64,000 nt of DNA from an uncultured Lachnospiraceae bacterium (GCA_947648875.1 CANSPM010000004.1:47904-111903), one strand, 5' to 3'. Counted from the stretch's first letter, positions 35,514 to 45,824 are shown. Notes: generated from the sequence alone by a model not told the origin. Numbers and translations are program-made.

Positions 35514-35597
35514 TAAAGGTGTTAAGAGAAAAGTATAGTATTTTAACAAATAGTAAAACAAACAGTAAACAATAAAATAAAAAGAGAGGTTTAAACT

Positions 35598-37100
35598 ATG
35601 GCAAAATTGTATGTGAATCCGAAGCGTCAGCTGGGACATATCAATCCGGAACTGCAAGGGCATTTTTCCGAGCATCTGGGCAGATGCATCTATGAGGGGC
35701 TCTATGTGGGAGAGAACTCCGACATTCCCAACACGGCGGGGATGCGCAATGATGTGGTGGAGGCGCTTAAAGAGATGCGGATTCCGGTATTGCGCTGGCC
35801 GGGGGGATGCTTTGCGGACGAGTACCACTGGATGGATGGGATCGGCCCCAAAGAAAGCCGCAAAAAGATGATCAATACCCATTGGGGCGGCGTGGTGGAA
35901 GACAACAGCTTCGGCACCCATGAGTTTATGGAACTGTGCCGCCAGCTGGGCTGCAAGACCTATGTCAACGGCAATGTGGGAAGCGGCACGGTGCAGGAGA
36001 TGAGCGAGTGGGTGGAATATATGACTTTCGAGGGCGTATCCCCTATGGCGGACCTGCGCGCCAAGAACGGTCATCCTGAAAGCTGGAAGGTAGACTATTT
36101 TGGCGTGGGAAATGAGAACTGGGGATGCGGCGGCAATATGACTCCGGAGTACTATGGGAACTTGTATCGCAGATACCAGACTTATGTGCGCAATTATAAG
36201 AAAGGTGAAGAGATTTACAAAGTGTGCTGTGGCGCCAATTCAGATGATTACCATTGGACGGAGGGGGTATTGAAAACAACGCATGATCATGCCGGCAATG
36301 CCCATGGCTTTATGAATGGGCTTTCTCTGCACTATTATACACTCCCCAATGACACTTGGGACAAGAAAGGCAGCGCTCTGGATTTTGACGAGGCCCTGTA
36401 CTACAGGACATTGAAAAAGACACTGTATATGGAGGAATTGATTAACAGGCACGGCGCAATCATGAATCAGTATGATCCTGAGAAGAAGATCGGACTGATC
36501 GTGGATGAATGGGGTACCTGGTATGATGTGGAGCCTGGCACCAATCCCGGTTTTCTGTACCAGCAGAACACCATGAGAGACGCCCTGGTGGCCGGTATCA
36601 ACCTGAATATCTTCAACAAGCATTGTGACCGTGTGAAGATGGCCAATATCGCCCAGCTGGTGAATGTGCTACAGTCTGTGATCCTGACAGAGGGCGAGAA
36701 GATGATCAAAACGCCCACCTATCATGTGTTTAATATGTATAAGTATCATCAGGACGGGGAACTGCTGGAGAGTTGTGTGGAGACACAGGAGATCGGAGCC
36801 GGGGAGTTAAAGGTGCCGAATCTGCACGAGTCTGTATCCCTGGGGAAGGACGGCCTCATTCATGTGACTTTGAATAACCTGTCCGTGACGGAGAGTTATA
36901 GTATAGACGCCGTGTTTACCGAGACGGAAATCAAGGGGGTGAAAGGCACGATTCTCACCGGCGAGATGCATGCCCACAACACCTTCGAGGAGCCTGACGC
37001 GGTACATACAGAGATATTTGACCAGGTGGAGATTGCGGGGCAAAGTCTTAAGTTCACAATTCCCCCTTGCAGTGTGCTGCATCTGGCAGTGGAGGTTTAA
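35598..37100 (+). CDS. abfA: Intracellular alpha-L-arabinofuranosidase, GH51
   Basis: A 500-residue enzyme without a signal peptide, typical in length for AbfA. The acid/base is Glu173 (GVGNENWG), the nucleophile Glu304 (LIVDEWGTW), and the N-terminal motif is [20 protein letters not shown]. It hydrolyses terminal arabinofuranosyl residues from imported arabino-oligosaccharides. AAAGAGAGGTTTAAACT precedes the ATG. It is the first gene of an operon with GH43 and contrasts with the secreted GH51 lipoprotein further upstream: one enzyme outside, one inside. The family call is near certain; the gene symbol is by similarity. Confidence 0.95.
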   Translation: MAKLYVNPKRQLGHINPELQGHFSEHLGRCIYEGLYVGENSDIPNTAGMRNDVVEALKEMRIPVLRWPGGCFADEYHWMDGIGPKESRKKMINTHWGGVVEDNSFGTHEFMELCRQLGCKTYVNGNVGSGTVQEMSEWVEYMTFEGVSPMADLRAKNGHPESWKVDYFGVGNENWGCGGNMTPEYYGNLYRRYQTYVRNYKKGEEIYKVCCGANSDDYHWTEGVLKTTHDHAGNAHGFMNGLSLHYYTLPNDTWDKKGSALDFDEALYYRTLKKTLYMEELINRHGAIMNQYDPEKKIGLIVDEWGTWYDVEPGTNPGFLYQQNTMRDALVAGINLNIFNKHCDRVKMANIAQLVNVLQSVILTEGEKMIKTPTYHVFNMYKYHQDGELLESCVETQEIGAGELKVPNLHESVSLGKDGLIHVTLNNLSVTESYSIDAVFTETEIKGVKGTILTGEMHAHNTFEEPDAVHTEIFDQVEIAGQSLKFTIPPCSVLHLAVEV

Positions 37101-37161
37101 TAGTTTCAGGTTTGGCAGGTAAGTTCCGACAGGAATATAGCAGTGGAGAAGAGGACAGTTC

Positions 37162-38136
37162 ATGGAGCAGAAGATCAACGGACCAATTACGGAATATAAC
37201 AGGCCTTTTATCACGCAAAGGGCCGATCCTTTCATAGGGCAGGCGCCGGACGGCAGCTATTATTTTACCGCCTCCGTTCCTTCCTATGACCGGATTATCC
37301 TGCGTCATGGGGATACCATAGAGGAATTGGCGCAGGCGCCGGAAACCACCATATGGACCCGCCACGAGAGCGGTCCCATGAGCGAGCACATCTGGGCGCC
37401 GGAGATTCATCATGTGTTTGGCAAATGGTATATTTATTTTGCCGGGGACGACAGGGATAATAAATGGTGCATCCGTCCCTACGTGCTGGAGTGTTCCGGC
37501 CAGGACCCCATGAAGGACGCCTGGGTGGAAAAGGGACAGATGCAGTGCGCGGACGAGGATGAGTTTTCCTTCCGGGCCTTTTCCCTGGACGGAACCGTCT
37601 TTGAGAGCCAGGGAGATTACTATTATGTCTGGGCGGAAAAAGTCGGCGTGGGCAAACAGATTTCCAATCTCTATATTGCCCGGATGGAGTCGGGCACAAA
37701 GCTCGCCACAGTGCAGGTGTTGTTGACCACCCCGGATTATGACTGGGAGAGGATCGGATTCTGGGTCAACGAGGGCCCTGCCGTGGTAAAGCGGGGCGGA
37801 AATATCTTTTTGACTTATTCCGCCAGCGCCACGGGAGCCTGCTACTGCATGGGGATTCTCAGCGCTGCGGAGGGCACGGACCTTTTAGACCCCGGAAACT
37901 GGAGCAAGGAGCGTTATCCCGTATTGACCACGGATGCTGAAAAAGGCATATACGGTCCCGGACACAACAGCTTCACCAGAGACAGGGACGGCAATGACAT
38001 CTGTGTCTATCATGCCCGCACCTATGAGAAGATAGAGGGTGATCCCCTGTATGATCCCAATCGACATACCATGCTGATGAAACTGGAGTGGGACGAGGAC
38101 AACCGGCCGGTATTTGCCTATCGGAAACAGGGGTGA
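37162..38136 (+). CDS. Glycoside hydrolase family 43 (arabinofuranosidase or xylosidase type)
   Basis: A 324-residue five-bladed propeller enzyme with no signal peptide. The general base is Asp22 in RADPFIG. The motif HIWAPEIHHVFGKWYIYFAG is the GH43 second blade, and the general acid is probably Glu204 in WVNEGPAVV. Neighbours support arabinose release from arabino-oligosaccharides. GH43 also includes xylosidases, so specificity is open. It follows the GH51 gene by 61 bp with GGAGAAGAGGACAGTTC upstream and precedes a good terminator. Confidence 0.92.
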   Translation: MEQKINGPITEYNRPFITQRADPFIGQAPDGSYYFTASVPSYDRIILRHGDTIEELAQAPETTIWTRHESGPMSEHIWAPEIHHVFGKWYIYFAGDDRDNKWCIRPYVLECSGQDPMKDAWVEKGQMQCADEDEFSFRAFSLDGTVFESQGDYYYVWAEKVGVGKQISNLYIARMESGTKLATVQVLLTTPDYDWERIGFWVNEGPAVVKRGGNIFLTYSASATGACYCMGILSAAEGTDLLDPGNWSKERYPVLTTDAEKGIYGPGHNSFTRDRDGNDICVYHARTYEKIEGDPLYDPNRHTMLMKLEWDEDNRPVFAYRKQG

Positions 38137-38184
38137 TGGAATAGCAGTCCCATTGCGTATACAGATTAATAAGATGGACAATGT

Positions 38185-38217
38185 AAAGGCAGACTCCCAC
38201 TGGAGACTGCCTTTTTT
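38185..38217 (+). terminator. Terminator after the GH43 gene
   Basis: An AAGGCAG/CTGCCTT stem with an inner CTCC/GGAG pairing, then T7. It ends the GH51-GH43 operon. The next 185 bp up to the GH31 gene contain no other recognised feature. Confidence 0.8.
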
Positions 38218-38402
38218 TGCGGGATCATAATACCGTTTTGGGCAAGGTTGGAAACAGGTACAGGGAATAATATTTTCCTAAAACGCTGGAAGAAACACAT
38301 GGTTCATGATATTATAAATCAGATACATAGCAGGAAAAGGGCGGAAAAGCCGCACGCGGTCACAGCGTATGCAAAATAAAAACAGAAAATGGAGGACATG
38401 CA

Positions 38403-40736
38403 ATGAAATTCAGCAATGGGTGTTGGTTACAGAAGGAAGGCTGCGGGTGTTTTGCGCCCACACAGGCCTATTTTACCAGAATGACGGAAACAGAAGTGAG
38501 CATCTGCGCGCCCACCGGCCATATTCACGGCAAGGGAGCCACGCTGGGAGGGATCAATCTGACAGTGCGGATCACCTCCCCCCGAGTGAACGTGCTGCGG
38601 GTGCAGACATACCATCATCTGGGAGCCATTGTGTCCGAACCTGCTTTTGCGCTTAACTTACAGGAGTGTCCGCTGGATGTGACCGAGACGGAGGAGTTGA
38701 TCACCATCAAGAGCGGCAGTCTGTCTCTGGAGATCACGAAAAATCCCTGGTCCATGACTTATAAGAGAGACGGAAAGATTCTGACCCGCAGCACGGGCAG
38801 AGACCTTGCGCTGATAAAGACGGACTGGAAGGGGGAGTATTACGACCATGGCGACAGCGAGGGTACCTATATGCGCCAGCAGCTGTCTCTGGGCGTAGGG
38901 GAACTGCTCTACGGCACAGGGGAGCATTTTACTCCCTTTGTGAAAAACGGCCAGAGTATTGACATCTGGAATGCGGACGGCGGCACCAGCACGGAGCAGG
39001 CTTATAAAAACATCCCGTTCTATATCTCGAACAAGGGATATGGAGTGCTGGTCAATCATCCGGAGAACGTTTCCATGGAACTGGGCACGGAGATGGTGAC
39101 CCGGGCCGAGTTTTCCGTGGAAGGCGGGTATCTGGATTATATGCTGTTTGACGGCCCCACGATGAAGGATGTGCTGATGGCTTACACGGATCTTACGGGC
39201 AAGCCGTCCCTGCCCGCCCCCTGGACCTTTGGACTATGGCTGTCCACTTCTTTCACCACCAGTTATGACGAGAAGACGGTTATGAGTTTTATCGACGGTA
39301 TGCTGGACCGTGGCATTCCTCTGCGCACCTTTCACTTTGATTGCTGCTGGATGAAGGAATTTCATTGGTCGGACTTTTTGTGGGATGAGAGGGTCTTTCC
39401 CAACCCGGAGGGCATGCTGCGGCGCATCAAGGAAAAAGGCCTGAATATCTGTGTGTGGATCAATTCCTATATCGGGCAGGAGTCCTGCCTGTTTAAGGAA
39501 GGCATGGAGAAAGGCTATTTTATCAGACGGCCCAACGGCCAGGTCTATCAGTGGGATATGTGGCAGCCGGGCATGGCCATTGTGGATTTCACCAACCCCG
39601 GAGCCTGGAAATGGTTTCAGGACAAGCTGGAGACGCTGCTGGACATGGGAGTGGACTGCTTTAAGACGGATTTCGGAGAGCGGATTCCCACCGAGGCGCT
39701 ATATTATGACGGATCTGATCCTAAAAAGATGCATAATTACTATACTTACCTGTACAATAAATGTGTGTATGAACTGCTGGAGAGAAAGCGGGGCAGGGGA
39801 GAGGCGGTACTGTTCGCCCGCTCCGCCACTGTGGGCAGTCAGAAATTCCCGGTACACTGGGGTGGGGACTGCTGGTCCGACTATGAATCCATGGAGGAGA
39901 GCCTGCGGGGAGGATTAAGCCTTCTGATGAGCGGTTTCGGTTTCTGGGCGCATGATATAGGCGGTTTTGAGCATACATCCACGCCGGACGTTTACAAGAG
40001 GTGGGTGGCTTTTGGCCTGTTGTCCTCTCACAGCCGTCTCCACGGCAGTACCTCCTACAGGGTGCCTTGGGTCTACGATGAGGAGGCGGTGGATGTGTGC
40101 CGGTTCTTCACCCGGCAGAAAGCGCGGCTGATGCCCTATCTGTATGAGACTTCCATCTATACCAGCCGCACAGGCATTCCCACTATGCGCAGCATGGTCC
40201 TGGAGTACACCGCCGACAAAAACTGTAGCTATTTGGACAAGCAGTATATGCTGGGCGACAGTCTGCTGGTGGCACCGATCTTCAACGAGGAAGGTTTGGG
40301 GGAATATTATCTGCCCGAAGGTACCTGGACGGATTTCCTCACCGGTCAGGTGCGGGAGGGAGGCAGATGGTATAGCGCCATATATGATTATATGAGCCTG
40401 CCCATGATGGTAAAAGAGGGTTCCATTATCGCTCTGGGCGCCCGGGACGACAGACCCGATTACGACTACGGGGACGGCGTGGAACTGCGCTTATATGAAC
40501 TGCATAATGGAGCCAGCGCGGAGAGAACCGTATACGGCATGGACAACCGGGCGGAGCTGACGCTTCGGGCATCCCGTCACGCGGGGGCCGTCACTTTGGA
40601 TTTGAAGGCGGACAAACCCTGCACGGTGCGCCTCATAAATGTACAGGCGGTATCCGCCGACGGCGCGGACATCCGCATAGAGGGCCATGATACGGTGGTT
40701 ACACCTAAAGCGGCTCATATGGTGGTGAACTGCTAA
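38403..40736 (+). CDS. Alpha-xylosidase, glycoside hydrolase family 31 (YicI-like)
   Basis: A 777-residue cytoplasmic enzyme without a signal peptide, preceded by AAAATGGAGGACATGCA. The N-terminal domain opens with KFSNGCWLQKEGCGCFAPTQ, as in YicI-type xylosidases. In the barrel, the nucleophile is Asp423 in CFKTDFGE and the acid/base is Asp489 in WGGDCWSDYESM. The segment SGFGFWAHDIGGFE is diagnostic for the alpha-xylosidase branch of GH31. It would remove alpha-linked xylose from xyloglucan-type oligomers, widening the locus beyond arabinose. It is transcribed alone. The family call is certain; the substrate is probable. Confidence 0.93.
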   Translation: MKFSNGCWLQKEGCGCFAPTQAYFTRMTETEVSICAPTGHIHGKGATLGGINLTVRITSPRVNVLRVQTYHHLGAIVSEPAFALNLQECPLDVTETEELITIKSGSLSLEITKNPWSMTYKRDGKILTRSTGRDLALIKTDWKGEYYDHGDSEGTYMRQQLSLGVGELLYGTGEHFTPFVKNGQSIDIWNADGGTSTEQAYKNIPFYISNKGYGVLVNHPENVSMELGTEMVTRAEFSVEGGYLDYMLFDGPTMKDVLMAYTDLTGKPSLPAPWTFGLWLSTSFTTSYDEKTVMSFIDGMLDRGIPLRTFHFDCCWMKEFHWSDFLWDERVFPNPEGMLRRIKEKGLNICVWINSYIGQESCLFKEGMEKGYFIRRPNGQVYQWDMWQPGMAIVDFTNPGAWKWFQDKLETLLDMGVDCFKTDFGERIPTEALYYDGSDPKKMHNYYTYLYNKCVYELLERKRGRGEAVLFARSATVGSQKFPVHWGGDCWSDYESMEESLRGGLSLLMSGFGFWAHDIGGFEHTSTPDVYKRWVAFGLLSSHSRLHGSTSYRVPWVYDEEAVDVCRFFTRQKARLMPYLYETSIYTSRTGIPTMRSMVLEYTADKNCSYLDKQYMLGDSLLVAPIFNEEGLGEYYLPEGTWTDFLTGQVREGGRWYSAIYDYMSLPMMVKEGSIIALGARDDRPDYDYGDGVELRLYELHNGASAERTVYGMDNRAELTLRASRHAGAVTLDLKADKPCTVRLINVQAVSADGADIRIEGHDTVVTPKAAHMVVNC

Positions 40737-40887
40737 TCCGTAAGGAAAGACTTTTGATTCCAGGAAATGCGGATAGATGGCAAGGGCAATAAAACCTAAA
40801 TCTGTTCTTTAAAAAGCAAGGGGAATGGAGAGACTTGAGAAAAGAGATAAATCCAGAAAAAGTACAGGAAATAGAAGGAGAAAGAAC

Positions 40888-41547
40888 ATGATATTAGTAA
40901 AACCAGAGGTAGAAATTATTGATATGGCTGATTACGCAGACATGATCAAAAAAATAGAAAAAATAGGGAGGGTTTGTTATAAAAGTGAGGATAGGATACA
41001 AAATGATTCGGCGGAAAAATTTATTGCCGGAATTATAAAAAGAGGTCATGAATCAGTAATTGAACACGAAAGCGTAAGTGTAAAAGTTATCTGTGATCGC
41101 GGGGTGACCCACGAGATTGTACGGCATAGAGTTGCCAGCTATAGTCAGGAGAGTACAAGATATTGCAACTATTCCAAAGACAAGTTTCAGGGCCAAATAT
41201 CGCTGATTGATATTTCCACAGGGTTTGCCTATGACATGGATAATCCTGTAGATAGTCTGAAATATGAAATATGGCATGAAGCTATGGAAAATGCGGAGAA
41301 ATCTTATTTCCGGATGTTGGATGCAGGTGCGTCCCCACAGGAGGCAAGATCTGTTCTGCCTAATTCGTTGAAAACAGAATTGGTTATGACAATGAATTTA
41401 AGAGAATGGAGACATTTCTTTAAATTAAGGATTGCTGATGGGGCACATCCGCAGATGAAAGAGATTACAAAGTTGATATTGGATGTATTCAGACAAAAAC
41501 TGCCTGTATTTTTTCAGGATATCGGGGAAAAAAATGCGAAGAATTGA
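40888..41547 (+). CDS. thyX: Flavin-dependent thymidylate synthase
   Basis: A 219-residue enzyme that methylates dUMP to dTMP with FAD and methylene-tetrahydrofolate. The start is the ATG after GAAGGAGAAAGAAC. The ThyX signature is present as RHRVASYSQESTRYCNYSKD (Asn of the usual RHRxxSxNxxSxR replaced by Gln), together with HESVIEHESVSV and the C-terminal REWRHFFKLR. The coding sequence is more AT-rich than its neighbours and the gene stands alone between a xylosidase and an unrelated small gene, so it may have been acquired, possibly from a phage. The identity is very secure. Confidence 0.95.
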   Translation: MILVKPEVEIIDMADYADMIKKIEKIGRVCYKSEDRIQNDSAEKFIAGIIKRGHESVIEHESVSVKVICDRGVTHEIVRHRVASYSQESTRYCNYSKDKFQGQISLIDISTGFAYDMDNPVDSLKYEIWHEAMENAEKSYFRMLDAGASPQEARSVLPNSLKTELVMTMNLREWRHFFKLRIADGAHPQMKEITKLILDVFRQKLPVFFQDIGEKNAKN

Positions 41548-41639
41548 CACATTCCGTCTCCCGGGTATGCCTCCTTTGGGTATATGTGAAAGAGGAATAC
41601 GAAAGCGAATAGAATGCGACGGAGAAGTGGCAGGCAACT

Positions 41640-41665
41640 GGTCGGGGAGGAATCCATCCCCGACC
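41640..41665. repeat. 9-bp inverted repeat between thyX and the convergent gene
   Basis: GGTCGGGGA / TCCCCGACC with an 8-nt loop. It is stable but no T-run follows on either strand, so it is at best a weak terminator or mRNA-stabilising hairpin shared by two convergent genes. Confidence 0.55.
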
Positions 41666-41699
41666 GGCTGCCACAGGGAAAACAGGTATACACAGTCCG

Positions 41700-42134
41700 T
41701 CAAAAGCCGTATAATTGCTGCCGGATCTTCTCCGCCTCCTCCGTAAATTGCACACGGTCAAGATAATCTGCCACTTGTATTTCCATTACTTCCACAGGAT
41801 GGCAGCTTTCTCGTGAGATCCATTGCCATTCATCTATTTTTTCGAAGGAATCCGCCTTAACCTTATACACATATCCGATCCCCTGGGGATCAAGAGAGCC
41901 ATATCTGAGCAGAATTTTTCCATCGCCACATGTAAAATCCCGTCTCCCTTCGGGACTGTCCGGATACCAACGAATCGGCAGGGCGAAGGGGATCACTTCC
42001 TCCATCGTTTCGGCGGCGTAAATAGCCATCATGGAATCTTTGTCCCGCTCGCCCGCCGCCTGCTGCGGAATCAGCAGATCCAGCTTATATTGACTTCCGT
42101 GATACAAATACTCCGGTTTATCCTTCATAGACAT
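41700..42134 (-). CDS. Small protein resembling an ADP-ribosyltransferase fold
   Basis: A 144-residue protein from the ATG at 42134 (GGAG six bases upstream; several nearby in-frame ATGs exist). It begins YLYHGSQYKLDLLIPQQA and continues with SMMAIYAAETMEEVIPFALP. This is the order (Y-H-G-S, L-x-P, A-I-Y-A) seen in Arr-like and other small ADP-ribosyltransferases that bind NAD. The ending (PVEVMEIQVADYLDRVQF) also resembles that group. No partner gene is adjacent. Transferase activity is not proved and the catalytic residues cannot be fixed by eye. Confidence 0.5.
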   Translation of the reverse strand: MSMKDKPEYLYHGSQYKLDLLIPQQAAGERDKDSMMAIYAAETMEEVIPFALPIRWYPDSPEGRRDFTCGDGKILLRYGSLDPQGIGYVYKVKADSFEKIDEWQWISRESCHPVEVMEIQVADYLDRVQFTEEAEKIRQQLYGF

Positions 42135-42460
42135 ATGCATCTCCATTCTGCGGCTTTGATCTCCGGGGGATGTATTCACGCCCCCGGCCGCTGATACTTT
42201 TGGTATTGATATGTTAATTATACGCATCTGTGCAAAAAATAGCAATAATTTATGCACACTCAATTTGGGGGTTCCGTCATCCAAAAAAGACGAAGCTACA
42301 TGCAGAGCGCTCCCTGGGACAGGCAGATGAAAAAGCAAAAAACCGGTGTGTATAAAGGTGAAAATTCTGTGAAAAGGTTTACAATTTCCGGAAAAACAGG
42401 TATGATGTTAATTTAGAGCAGCCTGCATATTGACCAGCGGGCAATGAGAGGAGAAATCAT
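42135..42460. other. 326-bp divergent intergenic region
   Basis: It contains the pepF promoter near its right end and otherwise AT-rich sequence with no recognised riboswitch. In-frame extensions of the minus-strand gene into it lack ribosome binding sites. Confidence 0.5.
42379..42407 (+). promoter_or_regulatory. Promoter of the M3 peptidase gene
   Basis: TTTACA (42379-42384), 17-bp spacer, TATGAT (42402-42407), 54 bp before the start codon. Confidence 0.65.
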
Positions 42461-44131
42461 ATGAAATTCAGTGATATGCCTTATGAACGAGTAGATTTTG
42501 AAAAGGTGGGAAAAGAACTCTCCGGTCTGATTCAGGAGTTGGAGGAGGCAAAGAGCGGCGAGGAGCAGTTTGCCGTACATCAGCGGTATTATGAGTTGAC
42601 GGACCATGTAAATACTCTGATGACCATCGGCCATATCCGCCACGACATCAACACGGTGGATGAATTTTACGAGAAAGAGCGCAAATACTATGACGAGATG
42701 GGGCCCATATTTCAGAACCAGGTGCTGGAGTATATGCAGAAACTCTATGCGTCTCCGTACCGGGATTATCTGGAGAGCAAGATCGGTCCCGTGGCCTTCA
42801 AAAACATGGAAGTGGCAATGAAAGCCTTTGATGAAAGAGTAATTGCCCTGTCCCAGGAGGAAAACGCGCTGACCACCGAGTATGATCAGCTGATTGCCAG
42901 TGCGAAGATTCCCTTTGACGGCAAGGAACTGAACCTGTCCCTGCTACGCCCCTATCTGGTGAGTCCGGACCGGGAAGTCCGCAGACAGGCCTGGCAGAAG
43001 AAGACGGAGTTTTTCCTGGAAAATGCGGAGAAACTGGATGAGATCTACGACAAGTTGGTCAAGAACCGCACCGCGCAGGCCAGAGCCATGGGCTATGAGA
43101 ACTATCTGGAACTGGGGTACTACCGCATGGGTCGGAACTGCTACGGACAGAAAGAAGTGGAGAATTTCCGCAGACAGATCAAGCAGTACTTTGTGCCCTT
43201 TGCCGAAAAACTTCATGAACGCCGCAGAAAGCGTCTGGGCCTGGAAAAGCTGAGTTATGTTGATCTGTCCGTGTACTTTAAACAGGGTAACCCGACCCCC
43301 ACCGGCACCCCGGAGGAAATTATGGCCTCGGGGCAGAGAATGTACCGGGAGCTTTCCCCTGAGACGGGCGAGTTTTTTGACTTTATGATGGAAAACCAGC
43401 TTTTTGACGTGCTGGGCCGGAAAAATAAGCGGGCAGGCGGCTATATGACTTATATGCCGGATTATCATTCTCCCTTTATCTTTGCCAACTTTAACGGGAC
43501 CAGCGGGGATGTGGATGTGATTACCCATGAATGCGGACATGCCTTTCAGGGTTATCTGTCGGGACAGGACCCCATTCGTGAGCACAGTGACATCACGATG
43601 GAAACGGCGGAGATCCACTCCATGTCCATGGAATTTATGACGGAGAGCTGGATGGAGCTGTTTTTTGGCGACAGGAAGCAGGACTATATTGACATGCACC
43701 TGGAGGATTCCGCGATTTTTATTCCCTATGGTTGTATGGTGGACGAGTTTCAGCACATCGTGTATGAGAACCCGGATCTGACGCCGGACGGGCGCCACGC
43801 GGCCTGGCTTCAGCTGGAGGCGGAGTACAGACCTCATATGGATTATGAAAATAATCCCTTCTTTGGCAGGGGAGCCCTCTGGCAGCAGCAGTTGCACATC
43901 TATAACGCGCCGCTGTACTATATAGATTATTGTCTGGCGCAGACCTGCGCTTTGCAGTATAAAATCTGGAAGGACCGGGATTTTCAGGAGGCCTGGACTT
44001 CCTACTTAAAGCTCTGCAAGCTCTCCGCCAGTGATTTCTTTACAAAAATGATTCCCGCCGTGGGGCTGGATAATCCTTTTGAGGAGGGCTGTATCCGGCA
44101 TCTGGTGGAAAGCCTGGAGGCATCCTTATAA
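42461..44131 (+). CDS. M3-family oligoendopeptidase (PepF-like)
   Basis: A 556-residue cytoplasmic zinc peptidase that degrades short peptides. The zinc site is His356-Glu-Cys-Gly-His360 in ITHECGHAFQGYL, with the third ligand expected in the helix ETAEIHSMSMEF. The N-terminal helical domain (YERVDFEKVGKELSGLIQEL) is typical of the family. GAGAGGAGAAATCAT precedes the ATG. The length matches the 560-600 residue class of clostridial oligoendopeptidases. It may be co-transcribed with the downstream foldase gene, about 100 bp away. Confidence 0.93.
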   Translation: MKFSDMPYERVDFEKVGKELSGLIQELEEAKSGEEQFAVHQRYYELTDHVNTLMTIGHIRHDINTVDEFYEKERKYYDEMGPIFQNQVLEYMQKLYASPYRDYLESKIGPVAFKNMEVAMKAFDERVIALSQEENALTTEYDQLIASAKIPFDGKELNLSLLRPYLVSPDREVRRQAWQKKTEFFLENAEKLDEIYDKLVKNRTAQARAMGYENYLELGYYRMGRNCYGQKEVENFRRQIKQYFVPFAEKLHERRRKRLGLEKLSYVDLSVYFKQGNPTPTGTPEEIMASGQRMYRELSPETGEFFDFMMENQLFDVLGRKNKRAGGYMTYMPDYHSPFIFANFNGTSGDVDVITHECGHAFQGYLSGQDPIREHSDITMETAEIHSMSMEFMTESWMELFFGDRKQDYIDMHLEDSAIFIPYGCMVDEFQHIVYENPDLTPDGRHAAWLQLEAEYRPHMDYENNPFFGRGALWQQQLHIYNAPLYYIDYCLAQTCALQYKIWKDRDFQEAWTSYLKLCKLSASDFFTKMIPAVGLDNPFEEGCIRHLVESLEASL

Positions 44132-44231
44132 ATAATTTTTGGTAAAACAGCGATTCCATGGATACGGCGCATGTACCGGCAGGTACATCCGCCGGAAATC
44201 CGGGGAACCGGAGATAGAGAGGAAAACAGAA

Positions 44232-45824
44232 ATGTCCAAGAAGAATACGCAGCAGGAGACTCCCGGTCAAGGGTCCAAAATCATGACGAAATATGACCGC
44301 AAGATGCAGGCATACCGGGAACAGGAAAAAAAGGCCAAAGCCCAGAAACAGCGGGCGAATTTAATCGGCATAGCCATCGTGGCGGCCGTGGCGGCCTTTG
44401 TGCTTTCATTCCCCATTCGAAGTTATATGGCGGTGAACGGAACCTATTTCACCGTAGGCGGCGAAAAAATCACCAAAGTGGAATTTGACTACCACTATGC
44501 CATGGCCAGGACCAGCTTCCTGGCGCAGAACAGCTATTACCTGTCCATGATGGGAATGGATGCCGGCAATATTGAAAGCCAGATGTATTCCACTGACCTG
44601 ACTTTCCGGGATTATTTTGAGCAGCAGGCCGTTCAGAGCATCCAAAACACCAAGGCCATTAAGGCCGAGGCTGTGGCGGCGGGATTTACCCATGACACGG
44701 ACGAGGAGTATGAGCAGACGCTGGAGGAGCTTAAGAGTAGCGCCGCTGAGAACAGCATGTCCTTGAATAAATTCTTAAGGAGTATGTTCGGCGGCTATGC
44801 CACGGAGTCCCGCCTGGAGAATGTGATCCGGGAGGGAATACTGACTACCGCCTACTATGGACAGATAGAGGACGCGTCAGGACCTTCCGACGCCGAGATT
44901 GACAGTTATTATGAGGAGAACAGTGACAATTATGACGTGGTGGATTACCATATGACCATTGTGGAGGCAGAACTTCCCACAGCGGCGCCGGATGGAACGC
45001 CCACTCTGGATGCCGAAGGCAATGAGGTAGCTTACCAGCCCACGGAGGAAGAGATTGCCGCAGCCATGGAAGAAGCCAGGAAGACCGCAGAAACTGCCGA
45101 AGCTACCATTATGGCAGGGGGAGATCCCTATGAGGAGCAGAGTTATGGCTATACCAACAGCCTCTTAAGCAGCTGGTTGTTTGACAAGGCCCGGATAAAG
45201 GGAGATACCACCGTGGTGGAGGATACCGCCAATCACCGTTATCTGGTGGCAGGCTTTGACCAGAGGTACCGGGTGGAGACGCCTACCGTGGATGCCCGTG
45301 TCATTGCCACTATGTCTGGCGACGCGCAGAGTATTTTGGCGGAATGGCAGAATGGTCCGGCCACGGAGGAGAGTTTTATCGAGTTGTGTGACCGATACGG
45401 TGAAAACGCTGTGGAGGGCGGTCTGTATGAGGGACTGAACACAGACAGCATGAGTGAGGAGATCAACGCATGGCTGAAGGACACTGCCCGCAAAGCCGGA
45501 GATACCGCCGCTTTTTCGGAGGAGAATGGTTCCAATTATGTGTTCTACTATGTGGGCGTCAACGCCCCCGTCTGGAGATTGAGTATTCGTGATCTGTTGC
45601 TCAGTCGTACCATGCTGGATTATCTGGATCGCATCAGTGAAAATATGACCGTGGAAGACCCCAAGGGGAATCTGCATTATCTGAAGGTGGAAGCGGCGGC
45701 ATCTGAGGCGGCACAGCAGCAGGAAAGTGCGCAAGGCCAGGGGGATGCTCCGGATAATTCCTCTGACGGGTCCGCAGACAGCGCTGAGAACCCCACAGAT
45801 ACCACAGGGGAAGACGTGGGTTAA
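44232..45824 (+). CDS. Membrane-anchored SurA/PrsA-like peptidyl-prolyl isomerase homologue
   Basis: A 530-residue protein from the ATG at 44232 (AGAGAGGAAAACAGAA upstream). A basic cytoplasmic head is followed by one membrane helix (LIGIAIVAAVAAFVLSFPI). The outside part has a SurA_N-like helical domain (ITKVEFDYHYAMARTSFLAQ and on). It continues with two regions that look like degenerate parvulin repeats (about 240-370 and 375-490; GGDPYEEQSYGYTNSLLSSW; GLYEGLNTDSMSEEINAWL). The tail is Ser/Asp-rich and disordered. It probably assists folding of exported proteins. Isomerase residues are not clearly conserved, so it may be a pure chaperone. Confidence 0.75.
   Translation: MSKKNTQQETPGQGSKIMTKYDRKMQAYREQEKKAKAQKQRANLIGIAIVAAVAAFVLSFPIRSYMAVNGTYFTVGGEKITKVEFDYHYAMARTSFLAQNSYYLSMMGMDAGNIESQMYSTDLTFRDYFEQQAVQSIQNTKAIKAEAVAAGFTHDTDEEYEQTLEELKSSAAENSMSLNKFLRSMFGGYATESRLENVIREGILTTAYYGQIEDASGPSDAEIDSYYEENSDNYDVVDYHMTIVEAELPTAAPDGTPTLDAEGNEVAYQPTEEEIAAAMEEARKTAETAEATIMAGGDPYEEQSYGYTNSLLSSWLFDKARIKGDTTVVEDTANHRYLVAGFDQRYRVETPTVDARVIATMSGDAQSILAEWQNGPATEESFIELCDRYGENAVEGGLYEGLNTDSMSEEINAWLKDTARKAGDTAAFSEENGSNYVFYYVGVNAPVWRLSIRDLLLSRTMLDYLDRISENMTVEDPKGNLHYLKVEAAASEAAQQQESAQGQGDAPDNSSDGSADSAENPTDTTGEDVG

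Noticed and set aside
42944..43897. A 317-codon minus-strand frame opposite the M3 peptidase
   Set aside because: Shadow of the peptidase gene; no ribosome binding site or recognisable motif.
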